Assembly: GCA_965368585.1 (NCBI GenBank)
Contig: CBDUNM010000141.1
Span: forward strand, 1-13,393
DNA: 13,393 nt
Reading direction: 5' to 3'
Source of the DNA: JARRQB01 sp965368585
GTDB taxonomy: Bacteria > Pseudomonadota > Gammaproteobacteria > Chromatiales > Chromatiaceae
The notes under the pieces: generated by a model
The model's database searches: none
Told to the model about the DNA's origin: nothing
What the model saw: only the letters and a program-made list of their open reading frames with translations
Program-made: the position numbers and the translations under genes
In this document: piece by piece, positions 11,540 to 13,393 of the stretch
Position numbering within the stretch: position 1 is the first letter of the stretch
How the letters are laid out: every line of letters begins with the position of its first letter

Positions 11540-13393
11540 ATGGCGGAGAGAAAAATGACTCGGAGGCCGTGTAGGCGCTACGTCTGCGGCGCAGTGCTCC
11601 TCCTCGGCTTGGGGTCCGGGCTTGCCTGGGCCGATGACGACGATCGTAGCGGCGGTAGCGACTCCTCTGCCCTGACCATCAGCAGGGCCGAATGGGACGC
11701 CGGCGACCGGCGACTCCGAGTGGAAGGCGACAAGGACCGTCGCGCGGCCGTGACGGTGGTGAACGCCTACGACCCCTCGCAGGTCCTGGGTAACGACAAC
11801 GACACCGAGGACCGCGACTGGCGGGTGCGTGTGCGCCGCCCCAGTCCCGTGCCCTGCCGGGTGAGCGCGACCTCCTCCGACGGCCAGACCGCCGTGCGCG
11901 ACGTGCGCCGGGCCCCGGCCGACTGCGCGCCCCAGGGGCCGGTAGAGCCGCCACCAGCCGCGCAGTGCAGCGATGGCATCGACAACGATGGCGATGGCCT
12001 GACCGATTTCCCGGCGGATCCCGGCTGTGCGAATGCCGACGACAACGATGAAGCCAATGCACCGCCGCCACCGGCCGCGCAGTGCAGCGACGGCATCGAC
12101 AACGATGGCGATGGCCTGACCGATTTCCCGGCGGATCCCGGCTGTGCGAATGCTGACGACAACGATGAAGCCAATGCGCCGCCACCGCCGCCGCAGGCCT
12201 GCAACCCGGCCACCCAAGACCTGTCCATCAACTCCACCAGTCAGGACGGCTGCCCGGATCAACTGGTGCCGGAGGTAGCGCAGCTGCTGAACGGCAACTA
12301 CCGCGTGTTGGCCATCAACGACCTCGGCATGCACTGCGGCGATCTGGACACCCGTATCTCGAGCATCCTGCCGCCGTTCCAGGTGCTGCTCGGTCAGGTG
12401 ATTCAGCGTGGCGCCACGCCGACGCTGAACCCGGCGGGCGTGAGCCTGGAGTACTCCGCGGCGTCCAACCCGAACGACCCGGCGGCGGGGCCAAGCCAGA
12501 CCTTCCCCGGCTTGATGACCAATGGCAGCACCTACAAGACCAACTTCTGGGACGTGATCTCCGGCGGCGCGTATGATCCCTTCTATCCGTCTATCGTTAC
12601 ACCGCTACTCACCGGTCCCTTCCCGGTCACCCATGACATCGGCCTGCCGGTACCGAACGCCGAAGAGCTGTACATCGGTCCGGACGGTGTCGTGAACAGT
12701 GGCGACGAGAGCCTCACGGCCGTGCAGCATGCGATGCCGGGGCTGACCAATCCTTATGTGATCAACGCACCGCAGGCGGTCGAGGAGCATTACATCGACA
12801 AGCCGTTCTTCGTCAATTTCCCGTTCGGCTATGTCGCCGCGGACGTGAACTGGTACGAGGGCGCGGGCATCCCGTTCGCGGCCTACGATGACTACGGGCG
12901 CGAGAACGCCTACCCGCTGGTACGTGTGGAGGCCAAGCAGGGCAACACGACCGTAGGCACGGTGGATACCGTGCTGCCGATCTCCGGCGAGGCGAGCTGC
13001 ATGAACTGCCACTCCGACCCGGCCGACGTGCAGAACAGCCGCACCAGCGATCCGACGACCACGCTGACGAACGCGGGCCTGCCGGTGGCGACCTCTTTGG
13101 ATGACCCGAATCCGAACCTGCCTAACGATGTCAGTGTCGAGTACGCGGCGGACATCAACATCCTGCGCCTGCACGACCTCAAGCACGGTGCCAACTACGT
13201 CGACCCGTTCGGTGCGGCGACGCCCTGTGACGTCACCGCCAACGGTGGTGACGGCGATGCCAGCTGCCTGATCAACAAGGCCCTGGTACAGGGTGATGCG
13301 GTGGTCTGCCAGGTGTGTCACTACACCCCGGCACTCGACCTGGCACAGGTCGGCACCGGTCAGGGGACCGGCACCGAGGACTTGTGTCAGACA
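11540..13393 (+). CDS. Large secreted multihaem c-type protein with calcium-binding-type repeats, 3' end missing
   Basis: The frame is open from ATG 11540 to the window edge, 618 codons so far. AAGGG lies 8 nt upstream; a second in-frame ATG at 11555 also has a good site (GGAG, 6 nt), so the start is ambiguous by five codons. A signal peptide (CGAVLLLGLGSGLAWA) is clear. Residues about 45-130 form a beta-rich domain (LTISRAEWD...RLRVEGD). Two 39-residue repeats (137-214) carry DGIDNDGDGLTDFPADPGC, where DNDGDG is a calcium-loop-like motif. A conserved-looking segment LAINDLGMHCGDLDTR begins near 257. Haem c sites are CMNCH (487-491) and CQVCH (590-594); more may follow past the edge. It is probably a surface or periplasmic electron-transfer protein, but I cannot name the family. 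Confidence 0.88.
   Translation, partial: MAERKMTRRPCRRYVCGAVLLLGLGSGLAWADDDDRSGGSDSSALTISRAEWDAGDRRLRVEGDKDRRAAVTVVNAYDPSQVLGNDNDTEDRDWRVRVRRPSPVPCRVSATSSDGQTAVRDVRRAPADCAPQGPVEPPPAAQCSDGIDNDGDGLTDFPADPGCANADDNDEANAPPPPAAQCSDGIDNDGDGLTDFPADPGCANADDNDEANAPPPPPQACNPATQDLSINSTSQDGCPDQLVPEVAQLLNGNYRVLAINDLGMHCGDLDTRISSILPPFQVLLGQVIQRGATPTLNPAGVSLEYSAASNPNDPAAGPSQTFPGLMTNGSTYKTNFWDVISGGAYDPFYPSIVTPLLTGPFPVTHDIGLPVPNAEELYIGPDGVVNSGDESLTAVQHAMPGLTNPYVINAPQAVEEHYIDKPFFVNFPFGYVAADVNWYEGAGIPFAAYDDYGRENAYPLVRVEAKQGNTTVGTVDTVLPISGEASCMNCHSDPADVQNSRTSDPTTTLTNAGLPVATSLDDPNPNLPNDVSVEYAADINILRLHDLKHGANYVDPFGAATPCDVTANGGDGDASCLINKALVQGDAVVCQVCHYTPALDLAQVGTGQGTGTEDLCQT
11948..12064 (+). repeat. In-frame 117-bp tandem repeat, unit 1
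   Basis: First of two head-to-tail 117-bp copies (39 codons) inside the multihaem gene. It encodes a Pro-rich linker and the motif CSDGIDNDGDGLTDFPADPG, followed by CANADDNDEANA. The Asp/Asn ladder fits calcium binding, and the paired Cys residues may form a disulfide. Confidence 0.9.
12065..12181 (+). repeat. In-frame 117-bp tandem repeat, unit 2
   Basis: Second copy. Over the whole unit it differs from unit 1 at four third-codon positions that I can see (CCA/CCG, GAT/GAC, GCC/GCT, GCA/GCG), all synonymous, so the two peptide units are identical. This points to a recent duplication or to gene conversion under constraint. Confidence 0.9.

Noticed and set aside
11525..12334. Minus-strand frame with internal repeats
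   Set aside because: Its repeats are only the reverse complement of the 117-bp coding repeats of the multihaem gene.
12605..13321. 238-codon minus-strand frame
   Set aside because: Antisense to the multihaem gene, which has a signal peptide, haem motifs and a ribosome site.
1..13393. tRNA, rRNA, CRISPR arrays, prophage or defence genes
   Set aside because: No cloverleaf-like sequence, rRNA core motif, regularly spaced repeat array or nuclease/integrase-like protein was seen on reading both strands.

Overview
The window is GC-rich DNA with long, tightly packed genes, GTG and TTG starts next to ATG, Shine-Dalgarno sites and Pseudomonas-like palindromic intergenic repeats. This fits a free-living, respiring proteobacterium, most likely a gammaproteobacterium, but no phylogenetic marker is present, so this is inference. 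No rRNA, tRNA, CRISPR array or intact transposase was seen.

Layout. (1) Positions 1-3778, plus strand, look like one operon: the 3' part of a SCO1/SenC gene, a second complete SCO1/SenC gene 3 nt on, a secreted protein fusing a c-type cytochrome domain to a branched-chain-amino-acid-type (Peripla_BP_6) binding protein 1 nt on, and an exported SurA/PrsA-like parvulin isomerase. (2) Positions 3779-4253 hold REP-like palindromes, a 14-bp palindrome and a perfect hairpin. (3) Positions 4254-5888, plus strand, encode a large secreted protein of unknown function. (4) Positions 5889-6368 carry a terminator-like hairpin and a roughly 264-bp relic element with terminal inverted repeats. (5) Positions 6369-11008 form a minus-strand block: a dihaem Planctomycete-type cytochrome c with a C-terminal DUF5666-like domain, a NarL/LuxR response regulator behind a good sigma-54 promoter, and a hybrid sensor histidine kinase whose TTG start lies 1 nt after a 20-codon ORF. 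(6) Positions 11009-11539 are a divergent intergenic region with FNR-like and CRP-like sites. (7) From 11540 to the window end, plus strand, runs a large secreted multihaem protein with two nearly identical calcium-binding-type repeats; it is cut by the window edge.

How the parts may work together (inference). Almost every product is exported and redox-related: two thiol/copper SCO proteins, three separate haem c proteins, an extracytoplasmic foldase, and large secreted proteins with Cys pairs or haems. A two-component pair sits among them, and FNR/CRP-type sites precede the multihaem gene. The region therefore reads as an envelope or extracellular electron-transfer or copper-handling module with local regulation. 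Its substrate and terminal acceptor cannot be told from the sequence, and no ABC permease or ATPase accompanies the binding-protein fusion.
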